NCBI GenBank assembly: GCA_027622635.1
Contig: JAQBYK010000020.1
Span: 1-13,454, forward strand
Reading direction: 5' to 3'
DNA: 13,454 nt
Source of the DNA: a bacterium
GTDB taxonomy: Bacteria; Patescibacteriota; Gracilibacteria; UBA1369; LOWO2-01-FULL-3
The notes under the pieces are model-generated. The model did no database searches. It was not told the DNA's origin and saw only the letters and a list, made by a program, of their open reading frames with translations. Positions 12,802 to 13,454 of this stretch are shown one piece after another. Each line of letters opens with the position of its first letter. The stretch's first letter is position 1. Both the position numbers and the translations under genes were made by a program.

Positions 12802-13454
12802 GCCAGTTTGGAAGAATTCTTGCTCTATGAATCCCGTTTATGTGTTTTACTTTTTCAATATCCGAAATGTCCATTTTCCCGATGTAGAGGTCCTTTAATT
12901 CTCCACCTTCTTCAATGAATTTTTTTACCATAAAGTATCCTTTAAAGTATATGTAGTCTTTTGTAAATGCTCCTTTTTCCGATGTGTCATAGAATCCGCG
13001 TTTTGCTTTTAGGCATGATCTAAATGCTTGTTCTTTGGGTATATTCAGTTCGACTGCTTTTTTAAAGGCATAGGAGAATGAATTCTTTAGGCAGTAGTAA
13101 ATTGTTATAACATGGCTGAGGGCCTTGTAGTTTTCAATAAATGGGGCATGTCTCTGCTTTTCAACATTCCACATTGCCAGTCCTTCTTGAGTTGTCAGAT
13201 AGTTTGCCAGGCCCCTGTTAAAAATATTATATGGTTGAAGTTTCCCATTTTCCGCAGTAATTATATGTGTTTCGATTTCATGTACTATTAGGGATTCTAT
13301 TCGCTCTCTTGTAAATCTTGCGTTTGCCTTTACAAATAATCTGTTGTTTTTTCCCGCTACGCAGTCGGCTACCATCGATTCTTTTATTTTTACTTTCCAG
13401 GCATTTAAGCCATACTTTTTAAATGCCTCTTCAAATTTATCTTTTGCTTCCTGT
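12794..13454 (-). CDS. DUF1704/MATCAP-like metallopeptidase (QEGLA-motif protein), C-terminal part only
   Basis: The frame is open from the right edge to the TAA at 12794-12796, giving 219 residues; an internal ATG at 13375 is not the start, because residues before it (KFEEAFKKYGLNAWKVKIKE) continue the fold. The motif HEIETH (codons from 13282 down to 13265) is an HExxxH zinc site, and TTQEGLAMWN holds the QEGLA signature whose Glu (13184-13186) would be the third ligand. Both place it in DUF1704, described in bacteria as flavohemoglobin expression-modulating QEGLA-motif proteins and in animals as the tubulin tyrosine carboxypeptidase MATCAP. Family members are normally 400 or more residues, so roughly half lies outside. 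The bacterial substrate is unknown. In the motif, Glu replaces the Gly common in HEIGTH. It is convergent with queA, with an 8-base overlap. Confidence 0.85.
   Translation of the reverse strand, partial: QEAKDKFEEAFKKYGLNAWKVKIKESMVADCVAGKNNRLFVKANARFTRERIESLIVHEIETHIITAENGKLQPYNIFNRGLANYLTTQEGLAMWNVEKQRHAPFIENYKALSHVITIYYCLKNSFSYAFKKAVELNIPKEQAFRSCLKAKRGFYDTSEKGAFTKDYIYFKGYFMVKKFIEEGGELKDLYIGKMDISDIEKVKHINGIHRARILPNWLK

Overview
The window is AT-rich bacterial DNA with tightly packed genes and reads as a chromosomal segment of a streamlined bacterium. The standard genetic code fits: TGA ends the HEAT-repeat transporter gene and queA, and no gene is broken by in-frame TGA, which argues against the UGA-recoding Gracilibacteria/Absconditabacteria. 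The MurJ variant (IPD-x-LFNL-x-x-AGAL in place of the E. coli Arg-rich motif), a short EF-Ts, very short gaps and the near absence of Shine-Dalgarno sequences suggest a Patescibacteria/CPR-type organism, perhaps Peregrinibacteria-like. That placement is inference from motif memory, not a phylogeny.

Layout. On the minus strand at the left are an STAS-domain anti-sigma-factor antagonist with a Pro/Ala tail (cut by the window edge), an RsbW/SpoIIAB-like ATP-binding switch kinase upstream of it, and a small AroQ-type chorismate mutase. On the plus strand from 1482 to 5862 are rpsB, a small DUF4870-like membrane protein, tsf, ribBA and ribD. The minus-strand pair murJ and C39-like peptidase (overlapping by 11 bases) meets ribD tail to tail at 5859-5862. 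Divergent from murJ is a plus-strand operon at 8271-12801: an NTT/MFS-type membrane protein with cytosolic HEAT repeats, a HAMP-SpoIIE-type PP2C phosphatase (4-base overlap), and queA (1-base overlap). The right edge holds the C-terminal part of a DUF1704/MATCAP-like metallopeptidase on the minus strand, overlapping the end of queA by 8 bases.

How the genes may work together. The kinase, the STAS protein and the SpoIIE-type phosphatase are the three classical parts of a partner-switching circuit, here split between two loci about 10 kb apart. The phosphatase has a HAMP domain but almost no extracytoplasmic loop, and its gene overlaps that of the transporter-HEAT protein, so that protein is a plausible sensor. 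This is the best candidate in the window for an undescribed system. RibBA and RibD give the early riboflavin steps, but ribE and ribH are not in the window. Each rib gene appears to have its own extended -10 promoter followed, at identical spacing, by the same 13-base element. No sigma factor, tRNA, rRNA, mobile element or CRISPR array was seen, and no gene-free stretch exceeds 150 bases.
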